Shown piece after piece: positions 17,862 to 27,013 of a stretch of 64,000 nt of DNA. Position numbers and translations under genes: made by a program. This DNA is from Arcticibacter sp045629565. Lineage in GTDB: Bacteria > Bacteroidota > Bacteroidia > Sphingobacteriales > Sphingobacteriaceae. The notes under the pieces are model-generated. The model made no database searches, was not told where the DNA came from, and saw only the letters and a list, made by a program, of their open reading frames with translations. The DNA is taken from NCBI RefSeq assembly GCF_045629565.1, contig NZ_JAZQRL010000012.1:1-64000 (forward strand), given 5' to 3'. The first letter of the stretch is position 1; each line of letters starts with the position of its first letter.

Positions 17862-18290
17862 TTATTCTTTTGATTCTGACAAGGCAACCAATACCGCTCC
17901 TACGACCATAATTGCTGCACCAGTCAGCAACTGCCAGGTGATCTTCTCTTTTAGAAAGATGATGGAGAGGATAATGGCAAAGACGAGAGACAGGCGTTCA
18001 ATGGTTACGACGTATGATGCCGGTCCCATCGACAGGGCTTTGAACGAAAAAAGAGTGGAAAGGGTAGTGGCGATTCCAGCGCAGATGAGCAGGATCCACG
18101 CCTTGTTGTCGATCTCCTTGAGGTCGGAGAAGTTACCCTGAACCAGAATTACTCCCCAGGTAATCAGCAGGATGAAAACCGACTGAATTGCGAAGGCAAG
18201 GCTGGAGTCGACATTCTTCAAGCCTGCTTTTGTTAACACGATAACCAGAGCTGCGGCAATTGCTGCTCCAAGTGCCCAGAATATCCACAT
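17862..18290 (-). CDS. EamA-family transporter, single-domain (half-size)
   Basis: The 142-residue protein is almost wholly membrane-embedded, with five hydrophobic segments and the EamA hallmark at the end (VFAIILSIIFLKEKITWQLLTG). Usual EamA/DMT exporters are near 290 residues with two such domains in inverted topology, so this is a half-size member that would need to dimerise. Such single-domain forms are a known class. The substrate is not predictable. It is monocistronic and converges with the FAS1/SusCD operon across the shared terminator. Upstream it diverges from the GDPD gene. Confidence 0.85.
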   Translation of the reverse strand: MWIFWALGAAIAAALVIVLTKAGLKNVDSSLAFAIQSVFILLITWGVILVQGNFSDLKEIDNKAWILLICAGIATTLSTLFSFKALSMGPASYVVTIERLSLVFAIILSIIFLKEKITWQLLTGAAIMVVGAVLVALSESKE

Positions 18291-18444
18291 AATGCGATGA
18301 TGTTTTCAAGTAAGTGTATTGTACTAAACAACACATTCAAAGAGCTTTTGCTTGCTAAGACTGAATATTACGCGCCCCCCCACGAACTAGGATCAGGTTA
18401 AGCCTGTGTTAGCCGAATATTATTTTTAATACACAAAGCCGGAA

Positions 18445-18479
18445 TTGCTTCCAGTCAAGGTAAATCTTTGATAGTTTTG
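18445..18479 (+). promoter_or_regulatory. Possible promoter of the GDPD gene
   Basis: TAGTTTTG (18472-18479) fits the Bacteroidota -7 consensus TAnnTTTG, and the start codon is 28 bases downstream. The best -33 match is TTG at 18445-18447, with 24 bases between, which is a little longer than usual. Confidence 0.35.
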
Positions 18480-18507
18480 GTAAAGGTTCAAAATAGCAAA
18501 TACCCAG

Positions 18508-19371
18508 ATGAAGCGTACCATTCTATTGTTTTCGGCACTTTTAATTGGTTTTGGAAGTTTCGCCCAGCAGGATACCATCATGTATGCACACCGGGGATTC
18601 AGGGGCCTCATGCCGGAGAATACCATTCCTGCGATGATCAATGCCTTACATCAGGGGGCAGATATATTGGAAATGGATATTGCTTTTAGTTCAGACAAGC
18701 AGGCGATCGTTTCGCATGATCCGTGGATGGATCATCTTATTACTCTGGATCCTGACGGGAAGGATATTACGCCGGGAAAGGGTCTTCCTTTTTATAAAAT
18801 GACGTATGAGGAAATACGGAAGTATGATGCAGGATCAAAGCAACATAAGGATTTCACGCGTCAGCAAAACTTCAGCGCATATATTCCACGACTGGTAGAT
18901 CTGATCGATTCCGTTGAAAGCCACGTGAAGCTGCACAATCTGACAAAACCCTGGTACAGCATCGAGACTAAAACGAGCAAGAAAAGGGATCATGTGGTTC
19001 AGCCTGCCCCTGAAGAATTTGTAAAGCTATTGATGGCCATTATCGTTTTGAAGGGCGTTGAAGACCGGGTGATTATCCAATCGTTCGACGAACGGACGCT
19101 CGAAATAGTAAACCGTGATTTTCCTGAGGTTCAGACGATGATCAACGTTAATAAGGGAACTCTTGAAGAGAACATGGCACGCTTTACATTCCAGCCAGAC
19201 TTTTATGCACCTGTCCCTGCTCTTATAGATGCCGCACTTGTAGACAAATGCAAGACTTTAGGTATTAAGCTAATCTGCGGCAATGTCAACGACAAAAAAG
19301 AAATCGACAGGATTTTGTCCCTTGGTGTTAACGCATACTGTACGGATTATCCTTATTTCGCTTTGAAATAG
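18508..19371 (+). CDS. Glycerophosphodiester phosphodiesterase (GDPD)
   Basis: The 287-residue protein has a signal peptide (about 1-19, ending FGSFAQ), so it is exported. The GDPD catalytic set is visible: HRG at 28-30, PENT with Glu37, the metal ligands Glu55 and Asp57 in LEMDIA, and His70 in SHDPW. The C-terminal end (VNAYCTDYP) is also typical. The family hydrolyses glycerophosphodiesters from phospholipid deacylation to sn-glycerol 3-phosphate and an alcohol. The insert with WYSIETKTSKK fits the TIM-barrel family. The gene stands alone and converges with the GH42 gene, with 28 bases between. Confidence 0.9.
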   Translation: MKRTILLFSALLIGFGSFAQQDTIMYAHRGFRGLMPENTIPAMINALHQGADILEMDIAFSSDKQAIVSHDPWMDHLITLDPDGKDITPGKGLPFYKMTYEEIRKYDAGSKQHKDFTRQQNFSAYIPRLVDLIDSVESHVKLHNLTKPWYSIETKTSKKRDHVVQPAPEEFVKLLMAIIVLKGVEDRVIIQSFDERTLEIVNRDFPEVQTMINVNKGTLEENMARFTFQPDFYAPVPALIDAALVDKCKTLGIKLICGNVNDKKEIDRILSLGVNAYCTDYPYFALK

Positions 19372-19399
19372 TATCACCTTTCTAACCATTAGAACAACA

Positions 19400-21538
19400 T
19401 CATTCCTTCCATATCACGACTTCTGCAGGATTCAAGGTTTTTTTTCCAATCAATATTGTAGCAGATGCCGGGATGCTGATCTCTTGTTTTTCGGATGAGT
19501 AGTTGAGTCCGTACCAGAAGCCATCGTTATATTGTACAATTACGCCCTCTGGGAGGTCGATCGTTCGTACTCCGGCTTGCTGAAAAATTTTCTGTAACAC
19601 ATCCTTTTCAAGCTTGCCGTCGTCTGTATCAGTACCGCTATAGGTTACTGTTCCTTTTCCAAGCTTGCGATGTATGACGGAAGCTTTGCCTGCATAGAAC
19701 TGATCGTTGTAGGTGGCCCATACTTCAGCGCCGGTAGAAGGCTCGATGACATCACCCCAATTGTTCCAGCTGTAAGTTGTGCCAGACATGCTTACTTTGC
19801 CTGTTAAAGCGGCTGGTAGGTGATCGTAAAAAATTTCTTTCGCGCCGATCAGGTCCAGAATAGGCTTTTGGAATGTCGCTTCCCAGATTTTGCCATCACG
19901 GTCCTTTTGTCCGGTGCGACAGGTAAGTATCAGGTGTCCGCCGTTTTCGACGTAGGCCTTCCAACGGGTTGCTAACTGTTCGTCCATTAGCTGCACGGCA
20001 GGAGCAATGAGAAATGGATAACTTGAAAAGTCTTTGCTCTCGTCGATAACATCGACCGCGGCACCGAGCGATTTCAAGCCATTATAATAGCGGGTCATAT
20101 GGTTCATATAATCCCATTGGTTTGTTTGAGGTTGATTGTCCATCTCCCAACGGCTGTCCATGTTATAAAGCATCGCCGCTTTGCGTTGTTGAACAATCGC
20201 GGGGGCCGGGCCGGCTTTATAAGCTTTGCGGAGTACTTTAAGTTCGTTTATAACGCGGATATACTCATCTCCTGAACTGCTAACAGTAATGCCGTCGGCT
20301 TTCATGATACCGTAGTGGTATTGCTCGCCGCCGGTTAAGGGTTGCCTGAACCGGTAGTTGCATACGAACTTGTTACCTCCGGCCATGACGTGGTACATCC
20401 ACATCCTGACTGCACCGGGCATAGTCTGCGGGTTGAATAGGCCCCAGTTTACCTGGCCGGGTTGCAACTCCATTACGCCTGTGAGGCCATTGATAGAACG
20501 GAACAGGTCATTGGAAAAGCCAATGCTGCTGGCAGATCCCATGCGGAAGCCCTGCTCTCCATGACCGGCATCATATCCGGCTACGAGATACTTGGTATAG
20601 CTATGCACGTCCAGGCTCTTCATGCGGAAGGGGTCGACCGGTGCGTAAGTAGGCATGAGGTTGGTCGTTATCCACTGCTCTGGTCTGACATGTTTTTTGA
20701 GAATATCGCGCTGTGTAAGTACGAAATCAGCAACTTCGTCAGCGGTGAAACGCTTGAAGTCCAGTACTGCGTGCGGGTTGGGTTGAGCTGCGAGCTCCTT
20801 GGCGTTCGGAATACGGATCTGCTCAAAGTGGTTATATGCAACACTCCAAAAGGCGTTTCCCCAGATCAGGTTCAACTGTTCGATGGTTTGGTATTTCTTT
20901 TTCAGCCATGCCTGGAAATTTTTTTGTGCACTTTCATTAAAATCGTATTCGTTGCCATAATGAGAGGGTTCATTGTCGATCTGCCACCCCCAGATGTTCT
21001 TGTTTTGCCCGTAGCGTTTACCCATAGCGGTCACGATTTTGTCAATATATTCCCGGTAGACCCCCGATGACCAGGAACCCTGTTGCCGGGCACCATGCTG
21101 GATGGTTCGACCGTCTGCATTGACCATCAGTATTTCCGGATGTTTTTGCGTAAGCCATACCGGAGGAGTGGGGGTTGGGGTGCAAAGGATCACCTTGATA
21201 TTATACTTCTCAGCCAGGGCAATAGCTTTGTCAAGCCATTGAAAGTTGTACTTACCTTCTTGGGGTTCTAAAATCGCCCAGGAGAACTCTGCCAGGTGCG
21301 TAAATTCAAAACCCAGTTCCGACATTTTTTTAATGTCCCTCTCCCAGTTGGATTCAGGCCACTGCTCCGGGTAATAGTAGGTTCCCACTTGCATGAGGTC
21401 TTTGTCGTTAAAGTACTTGTTGGTGGTCTGTGCAAACGTAGTGCTTAGGCAGGTTGCCAGCGCCGACAACGCAAGTGAACTTCTTAAACCAAAACGGAAG
21501 ATGAAGCTTCTGAAATCGGAGTTTAGGGAAAGTGGCAT
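19400..21538 (-). CDS. GH42-type beta-galactosidase, secreted
   Basis: The 712-residue protein has an N-terminal signal peptide (about 1-37, ending STTFAQ). The GH42 TIM barrel starts with VGTYYYPEQWPESNWERD. The acid/base glutamate is Glu190 in WQIDNEPSH, and the nucleophile is Glu357 in GVMELQPGQVNWG. A trimerisation-type Rossmann domain (about 425-630) and a small C-terminal beta domain follow. The family removes beta-galactosyl, and in some members other glycosyl, residues from oligosaccharides. A signal peptide implies periplasmic action. There are no transporter or regulator genes beside it, so it is not part of a visible sugar locus. Confidence 0.9.
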   Translation of the reverse strand: MPLSLNSDFRSFIFRFGLRSSLALSALATCLSTTFAQTTNKYFNDKDLMQVGTYYYPEQWPESNWERDIKKMSELGFEFTHLAEFSWAILEPQEGKYNFQWLDKAIALAEKYNIKVILCTPTPTPPVWLTQKHPEILMVNADGRTIQHGARQQGSWSSGVYREYIDKIVTAMGKRYGQNKNIWGWQIDNEPSHYGNEYDFNESAQKNFQAWLKKKYQTIEQLNLIWGNAFWSVAYNHFEQIRIPNAKELAAQPNPHAVLDFKRFTADEVADFVLTQRDILKKHVRPEQWITTNLMPTYAPVDPFRMKSLDVHSYTKYLVAGYDAGHGEQGFRMGSASSIGFSNDLFRSINGLTGVMELQPGQVNWGLFNPQTMPGAVRMWMYHVMAGGNKFVCNYRFRQPLTGGEQYHYGIMKADGITVSSSGDEYIRVINELKVLRKAYKAGPAPAIVQQRKAAMLYNMDSRWEMDNQPQTNQWDYMNHMTRYYNGLKSLGAAVDVIDESKDFSSYPFLIAPAVQLMDEQLATRWKAYVENGGHLILTCRTGQKDRDGKIWEATFQKPILDLIGAKEIFYDHLPAALTGKVSMSGTTYSWNNWGDVIEPSTGAEVWATYNDQFYAGKASVIHRKLGKGTVTYSGTDTDDGKLEKDVLQKIFQQAGVRTIDLPEGVIVQYNDGFWYGLNYSSEKQEISIPASATILIGKKTLNPAEVVIWKE

Positions 21539-21605
21539 TTTCTCGAGGTTAGTGATCGAATGGTTTAAAAATAGGGATAATTTTTGATCGCGAAAGAAGA
21601 AGACA

Positions 21606-23093
21606 TCATCGGTTTGCGATGGTCTCTAACGACTTCTTTAAAATCTTTACAGCGGTTTCCATCTCCTCCTTATTCAGGTGCCCGAATCCTAAACGTGTAG
21701 CGGTAAGGCTTTTGGTTTGATACAGGATGGTCTTTGGCAGGAACAAGCCGTTTAGGGCACATTCCTTTTGAAACCTGACCAGATTAAACTTATCCAACCA
21801 TTCTACCCAAATAGCCAGGCCACGGGAGGGAATATCAAATTTAATCTGTTGTCCAAGACTTTCATTTAACAATGAGACGAAATAATCTCTGCGCTCTTTA
21901 TATGTTTTTCTGTTTTTCTTGGAAAGACGGTGAACTTCGCCTTCACGGATCCAGTCTGTAAGAACCTGTTCTTTGATGATATCTATTCCCGGATCAAGAA
22001 TATTCTGATGCTTTTCGAGTTCTTTGATGAAATCAGTGGGTGCGGTGACGAAACCGTAACCAAAACCCGAAGGTAAAGATCTCGCGAACGATCCCAGGTA
22101 AACTACTCTTTTATAGGTGTCGAAGGCAGCTAAAGGCAAAATAGGATTGTTATCGTAGTGGAAATCGAAATCATAGTCGTCCTCTACAATGACGAATTCA
22201 TAAAGTTCGGCCAACTCAAGAACTTCCATCCTCCTTTTAGCGCTCAGGAAAGCTGTAGTGGGATAGTGATAGTTGGATGTTAGATAGAGTACCCTGATCT
22301 TTTGTTGCGCGCAGACCCGCCTGAGATGATCGGTATCGATGCCATCTTCATCGATCTGGATAGTGATAATGTTTGCACCACTGTCTGTCAATGTCATATT
22401 GGAAAGGTAGTATCCGGGTGATGCCACAACGACTTTATCGCCAGGGGAGATAAGTAATTTTGCAACCAAAAATAAGCTGATCTCATGGTTGCTCGTGGTA
22501 AGAAGGTTCGATGTTGATATACGTATACCGCGGGTCAGATTTAAGAAATTGGAAAAATGTCTCTTGAAATCTTGGTGAGATCGCGTTTGAATACGCTCCC
22601 AGGCTCCGGTGTTTTTCTGACTTTTTAGTTTTGAAACGTAGAGTCTGGCCAGCACATCGGTATGTACAAGTCTCAGATCTGGTAAGCCATCATTGAATTG
22701 ATAAGGCAAATTGCTTACCTCCGCCGGGTTCTCCAGGACGGATGATTGCTTGAAAGTGAAGCCTGTTCTGTTCGCTGAAATGCGTTCTGCCGGTACAGTT
22801 TTCCTGTCCTTCCTTTTCTGTTTCTGATCGGATAATATAAACGTTCCCTTATTGGGAAGCGTTTCGATAAACCCCTGGGACTCCAGATCCATGAAGGCTT
22901 TGATGAGGGTATTTCGGTTGACAGACAATAGTTTACACAATATGCGGGTGCCGGGGAGCTTAGTGCCTTCGGGAAGTAAACCGGTTTGTATGGCTTTAAT
23001 GAATTCAAAGACAATCTGTAGATAGATCGGGCTGGAGTCGGTTGAACTAAGCTGAATGTAACTTTGGAAAGGAATTTGAACCGGACTACTCAT
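21606..23093 (-). CDS. MocR-type (GntR/aminotransferase) regulator lacking the PLP lysine
   Basis: A winged-helix GntR domain (about 20-90; PIYLQIVFEFIKAIQTGLLP, TRILCKLLSVNRNTLIKAF) is joined to a class I aminotransferase-like domain (about 120-490). The aminotransferase part keeps EDDYDFDFHYD. At the cofactor-binding site, however, the sequence is YLGSFARSLPSG where MocR proteins have SFSK(T/S); residue 338 is Arg (codon AGA at 22082-22080). MocR regulators normally bind pyridoxal 5'-phosphate through that lysine to sense amino acids or vitamin B6. I chose the ATG at 23093 (495 residues); an in-frame ATG at 23114 would add seven residues. It is divergent from the TonB receptor gene at 23158 and probably controls it. 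Confidence 0.88.
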   Translation of the reverse strand: MSSPVQIPFQSYIQLSSTDSSPIYLQIVFEFIKAIQTGLLPEGTKLPGTRILCKLLSVNRNTLIKAFMDLESQGFIETLPNKGTFILSDQKQKRKDRKTVPAERISANRTGFTFKQSSVLENPAEVSNLPYQFNDGLPDLRLVHTDVLARLYVSKLKSQKNTGAWERIQTRSHQDFKRHFSNFLNLTRGIRISTSNLLTTSNHEISLFLVAKLLISPGDKVVVASPGYYLSNMTLTDSGANIITIQIDEDGIDTDHLRRVCAQQKIRVLYLTSNYHYPTTAFLSAKRRMEVLELAELYEFVIVEDDYDFDFHYDNNPILPLAAFDTYKRVVYLGSFARSLPSGFGYGFVTAPTDFIKELEKHQNILDPGIDIIKEQVLTDWIREGEVHRLSKKNRKTYKERRDYFVSLLNESLGQQIKFDIPSRGLAIWVEWLDKFNLVRFQKECALNGLFLPKTILYQTKSLTATRLGFGHLNKEEMETAVKILKKSLETIANR

Positions 23094-23133
23094 TTTCTTG
23101 AAACTGGCATACATTAATGGTACGGCAAGGTAC

Positions 23134-23141
23134 TACTTTTG
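23134..23141 (+). promoter_or_regulatory. Possible -7 element of the TonB receptor promoter
   Basis: TACTTTTG matches the Bacteroidota -7 consensus TAnnTTTG and lies 16 bases before the ATG at 23158. No good -33 TTTG is seen at the right distance, which fits a regulated promoter under the divergent MocR protein. Confidence 0.35.
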
Positions 23142-23157
23142 CCAAAAATCAAAGGAT

Positions 23158-25023
23158 ATGAGAAAAATTTACCTGACTTTGTTTGTGCTTATTTGCAGTG
23201 ATCTGTACGCACAGAATAATAGGGATACCGTCATTGCGATTGACGAAGTGGTGATCCATGAGAACCGGTTCAGCACCCCCATCTCCAAACAAAACAGAAA
23301 CGTTTATGTGATTGATCAGGCAACTATCGCTAAGCTGCCCGGAAGAAGTATTCAGGAAATTCTGCAATACGCCAACGGCGTCGATCTGAGGCAAAGAGGG
23401 CCTTTCGGAAGTCAGGCTGACATCAGTATTGACGGCGGAAGTTTTGAGCAGGCAGTGGTTCTTTTAAACGGGACAAAGGTTATTGACATGCAAACAGCTC
23501 ATAACATGTTTAATTTGCCCATTCCAGTGGAGGCTGTTGAAAGAATTGAGATAATCCGCGGACCTGCTGCACGGATATACGGGGTGAACAGTTTAACCGG
23601 CGCGATCAATATTATTACAAAGAAACCTACCGAGTCGGGAATTTTAATTGATTCGTATGCAGGGACGAACTTCGAAAAAGATTCAGAAGGAACTGGTCAT
23701 ACATTTTATGGACGAGGAATCCGGGTCGGCGGTGTTTTGAGCAAAGAAAAGCAGCAGCATTCGCTTTTTGGGTCGCATGATAAAAGCAATGGATACCGCT
23801 ATAATACCGGATTCGAGAACAACAAGCTGCTTTATTTGGGGGACTTTCAGTTAGATGGATCGAATGAAATCGCAACATCGTTCGGATATATTGATAATGG
23901 GTTCGGTGCGAATGGATTTTATGCCGCACCGGGTGATAGGAACTCGTCTGAGGTAGTGCAAACCACCTTAGCTTCGGTTCAGTCTAAACATAACTTGTCG
24001 GATAGGTGGATATTGATGCCAAGGGTGAGTTACCGGTACAACGAAGACGATTATCGCTACTTTGGCGCTTCCAATCTCCAGGCAGGGAGAAGTCAGCATT
24101 ATACCCATTCGCTGGCGGCAGAGGTTAATACGAGTTATAAAACAGCTAAAGGGGAAATTGGATTTGGAGTGGAACTCCGAAGTGATGAGATCAATTCGTC
24201 TAATATTGGAGAGCATCGACGGGAGAATTTTGGCCTGTTTTCGCAATACCGGACTTACCTTTCGGAGAAGCTAAACGTGAACATCGGGACATATTTGAAT
24301 TACAACTCAGATTATAAATGGCAATTGTATCCCGGAGTTGACGCAAGTTATGAGGTTACACCGACCTTTAAGCTTATAGGGAACCTGGGGACGAGCCAGC
24401 GCATTCCATCATTTACAGATCTGTTTCTAAACCAGCGACCGGGTAATATCGGCAATCCGGATCTTGATCCTGAACGCGCTTTTCAGGGTGAGATCGGGTT
24501 TAAAGTTGCAAAGGGGAACTTTACGATTAATACATATTATTTTCATCGGAAGATCAGTGATTTCATTGACTGGACCAGAATGGTCTCAAGCGAACCATGG
24601 CAGAGTAATAATTTAGGAGAGCTGGTAACTAACGGAGTTAACCTTCGGTCGGCCTATACCAGAGATATTTCAGGCAAGACAAGATTGCGGGTTAACCTGG
24701 GATATTCTTATCTGGAATCTGACTTCAGAAACGGATCTGCTGAGCTAGATTCCAAGTACTTGATCTCGTCTTTAAAACATCAGGTCACCAATACGATTGA
24801 TGTTCAGCGTTCAGGTTTATCCTTGTTGTTCGCAACACGATTTAATGAAAGAATGTCTGGTCCGTCATATTGGATAAATGACTTGCGAATAAGTCAATCA
24901 ATCCACAAGATGTTGATCTATCTGGATGCTCAAAATATTTTTGACACGACTTATTTTGAAATTGGGGCAATTCCTCTTCCTTCAAGGTGGTTTACTGCGG
25001 GTGTTAAATTCTCAAGTTTTTAA
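23158..25023 (+). CDS. TonB-dependent outer membrane receptor (vitamin/siderophore type)
   Basis: I place the start at the ATG at 23158, after AAAGGA, which gives a clean signal peptide (MRKIYLTLFVLICSDLYAQ). An in-frame start at 23098 would add 20 polar residues. The 621-residue protein has a plug (about 30-165; IQEILQYANGVDLRQRGPFG, VERIEIIRGPAARIYG, AINIIT) and a barrel ending WFTAGVKFSSF. It lacks the carboxypeptidase-D domain of SusC proteins and has no SusD neighbour. It therefore belongs to the smaller receptors for metal chelates or vitamins such as cobalamin. The ligand is not evident. The divergent MocR gene suggests control by an amino acid or B6-related signal. A strong terminator follows. 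Confidence 0.88.
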   Translation: MRKIYLTLFVLICSDLYAQNNRDTVIAIDEVVIHENRFSTPISKQNRNVYVIDQATIAKLPGRSIQEILQYANGVDLRQRGPFGSQADISIDGGSFEQAVVLLNGTKVIDMQTAHNMFNLPIPVEAVERIEIIRGPAARIYGVNSLTGAINIITKKPTESGILIDSYAGTNFEKDSEGTGHTFYGRGIRVGGVLSKEKQQHSLFGSHDKSNGYRYNTGFENNKLLYLGDFQLDGSNEIATSFGYIDNGFGANGFYAAPGDRNSSEVVQTTLASVQSKHNLSDRWILMPRVSYRYNEDDYRYFGASNLQAGRSQHYTHSLAAEVNTSYKTAKGEIGFGVELRSDEINSSNIGEHRRENFGLFSQYRTYLSEKLNVNIGTYLNYNSDYKWQLYPGVDASYEVTPTFKLIGNLGTSQRIPSFTDLFLNQRPGNIGNPDLDPERAFQGEIGFKVAKGNFTINTYYFHRKISDFIDWTRMVSSEPWQSNNLGELVTNGVNLRSAYTRDISGKTRLRVNLGYSYLESDFRNGSAELDSKYLISSLKHQVTNTIDVQRSGLSLLFATRFNERMSGPSYWINDLRISQSIHKMLIYLDAQNIFDTTYFEIGAIPLPSRWFTAGVKFSSF

Positions 25024-25032
25024 TACAACGCA

Positions 25033-25074
25033 AAAAGAAAAGCCTTGGTGTTTAAACAGCAAGGCTTTTCTTTT
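25033..25074. terminator. Bidirectional terminator between TonB receptor and manganese catalase
   Basis: AAAAGAAAAGCCTTG (25033-25047) pairs perfectly with CAAGGCTTTTCTTTT (25060-25074) around a 12-base loop. A and T tracts flank the GC core on both sides, so it works for both convergent genes. Confidence 0.88.
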
Positions 25075-25088
25075 AGATTATTCAGTCT

Positions 25089-26048
25089 TTATTCTCCTCG
25101 CTTTGAAGGATCAGAACCGGCTTTCTTAGTCATGTCCCTAATGGTTCTCTCCTTAAACTCGCTTAAAGCATCAGCCATCGCCTGCATCTCAGGGTCTAAT
25201 CCCGGAGCAAACTCTTCAGGACGTTCAGGAGCGATCGGGTTCGGGTAGGACTCTCTCGGCTCCTTTAAAGTTACTAACTCTGTACCATCATCGATGGGAG
25301 ACTTTCCGCTGAATATTTTCTCCATTTGAGAGCTATCTAAACGGAAGTGATACTGTTCACGGTGTATACCTGCATCCATCAGCTTCTTCACTTCGGGGAA
25401 TTTGGAAGCGTCGAACTTGGGCACAGGTAGAGCCTTATTCCAATCAACGCCCAGGGTTTCCAATGCTTTAGCAAATGCCATCTGATGCGCTTCATCGCGC
25501 GCTATCAGGAATGAGATCGTTGCACGCAAAGTTTTGTTGTCGGACATCTGATAGATGCGGCATTTTTGAAGCCTTCCTGTAGCCTCAAGTACCAGGTTAT
25601 CCATCAGGTCGAGCACCAGGTTACCGTGGTTATGAACATATGATCCGCTCCATGGGTTTCCTGCCGCATCAACGGGTAAGGCTCCCTGGGCTCCGATGAT
25701 GAAGTGGTGTGGGTTCTGAGCTTCTTTTCCGACTTCCATGGTTGCTTTTCCACCTTTGCCAGGAGTGTCAAATTTTTTGCCGTGGTATTCCGGCGCACCA
25801 TCCAGAAGCCTGGATATGGTTTTGGTGATCAATTCGACATGGCTGATTTCTTCGATTCCAATACCTTGTATCAGGTCGAGGTAAGGAATCCCATCGCCAC
25901 GAAAGTTAAAACTCTGAAAGAGAAACTGCATCATGGTACGCATCTCTCCAAATTGTCCACCGAGCCCCTCCTGAAGAGCATTAGCTGCTGATGGATCTGG
26001 TTGATCATCCACTATTGGATTGATTAAATTTTGAACATGGTAAAACAT
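25089..26048 (-). CDS. Manganese catalase (non-haem)
   Basis: The 319-residue ferritin-like protein has the di-manganese ligands in order: Glu35 (GEMRTMMQF), Glu67 and His70 (IEEISHVEL), Glu155 (NLVLEATGRL), and Glu186 with His188 (RDEAHQMAF). It dismutates hydrogen peroxide in the cytoplasm. The usual length is about 300, and the extra acidic tail with PERPEEFAPGLDPEMQAMAD is common in Bacteroidota homologues. It is a single gene that converges on the TonB receptor. A MarR-type regulator gene lies about 200 bases upstream on the same strand, with no obvious hairpin between. No clear promoter was recognised. Confidence 0.93.
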   Translation of the reverse strand: MFYHVQNLINPIVDDQPDPSAANALQEGLGGQFGEMRTMMQFLFQSFNFRGDGIPYLDLIQGIGIEEISHVELITKTISRLLDGAPEYHGKKFDTPGKGGKATMEVGKEAQNPHHFIIGAQGALPVDAAGNPWSGSYVHNHGNLVLDLMDNLVLEATGRLQKCRIYQMSDNKTLRATISFLIARDEAHQMAFAKALETLGVDWNKALPVPKFDASKFPEVKKLMDAGIHREQYHFRLDSSQMEKIFSGKSPIDDGTELVTLKEPRESYPNPIAPERPEEFAPGLDPEMQAMADALSEFKERTIRDMTKKAGSDPSKRGE

Positions 26049-26247
26049 AGGTAGTATTTTAGATTTAGTGATAGAATACTTTTTTTTTGTTGTTTGTTTT
26101 TAATTTCTTTTTGTGATGCTGCAGACGTATTTCCTGAGGGGCATGTGTTTTTACAGTGAGTTAAACAGATGCTGATCAATCGGGTAGACGAATGAGCCGG
26201 GTGTTGGGTAGGCTTGACCCGCAGCTTTTGAAATAGACAACAAGGGA

Positions 26248-26862
26248 CTATATTTCGCCCTTTGATTTTAACTGATGAAAATTCTCCAGCTTAGCAAGCA
26301 GGCGGATCAGGTCCATTTTTTCCGAATGGGATAGCGGTTCAGTAACGTTCCTGGTTGCAGCTCTGATATTTTGCATACTTTCATTTAAGAGTTGGACACC
26401 CTTCGGAGTTATATGTATGATCTTATTCCGTTTGTCGCTTTCATGACCTGCCTGTTCAACTAAACCATTATTTATTAACCGGTTTACTATTTGTATTCCG
26501 GCAGACTTTTCATGAACGTTTAACCGGATTAATGCTGTCTTAGACATGCTTCCAAAAGACAACAGGCTAATTAAATAGATGAAATCATCAGGAGTAGAAA
26601 ATTCGGTGTTGGCAATAGCGGCCTTAGCCTGTAATTTGGAGTACCGGTACAAGTGGACGAGGGAGGTATTGATAACGCTGTCTGCGGAACGTCCCTGCGA
26701 TTTTCCCACCCATTCAGGTTCTGTGATCAGAGGCGATCCATTTTTTTGGTAGTATTCATTAAGCCACTGTCCGAATAAATGTACATTCTGACCTTCATCA
26801 GGGCGCTCTTTTTCGTACAGTTTAACCAGTTCAACTAAATCTTTCAATAAGTCGTAATACAT
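26248..26862 (-). CDS. MarR-family winged-helix regulator with N-terminal extension
   Basis: The 204-residue protein carries a winged helix at about 90-165. Its recognition region is MSKTALIRLNVHEKSAGIQI, and its wing is GLVEQAGHESDKRNKIIHIT. The C-terminal helix (SEKMDLIRLLAKLENFH) would form the dimer interface. It is about 55 residues longer than usual MarR proteins, with an acidic N-terminal helix (MYYDLLKDLVELVKLYEKE) of unknown role. It lies divergent from the FAS1 lipoprotein at 27014 and upstream of manganese catalase. An inverted repeat in the divergent intergenic region is a candidate binding site. The signal is unknown. Confidence 0.85.
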   Translation of the reverse strand: MYYDLLKDLVELVKLYEKERPDEGQNVHLFGQWLNEYYQKNGSPLITEPEWVGKSQGRSADSVINTSLVHLYRYSKLQAKAAIANTEFSTPDDFIYLISLLSFGSMSKTALIRLNVHEKSAGIQIVNRLINNGLVEQAGHESDKRNKIIHITPKGVQLLNESMQNIRAATRNVTEPLSHSEKMDLIRLLAKLENFHQLKSKGEI

Positions 26863-26922
26863 AAAATAAGGAGTTGGTATCTAAAATACGCTTTAAATGT
26901 ATATAAACACACTAATTTTTTG

Positions 26923-26951
26923 CCATTTAAATTTACACAGTCGTTAAATGG
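26923..26951. promoter_or_regulatory. Inverted repeat, candidate MarR operator
   Basis: CCATTTAA (26923-26930) and TTAAATGG (26944-26951) are perfect inverted half-sites whose centres are 21 bases apart, two helical turns. They lie between the divergent marR-type and FAS1 genes. Binding is inferred from position and symmetry only. Confidence 0.4.
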
Positions 26952-27013
26952 TTTTTTTTAGCACAAAAGGTCTGATGTTTGATTATATATAAGTATAAAA
27001 ATATACTAACATT

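Noticed and set aside
20462..21070. Long frame (202 codons) antisense to the GH42 gene
   Set aside because: It lies wholly within a gene with intact catalytic motifs, shows no domain, and is typical of a shadow frame.
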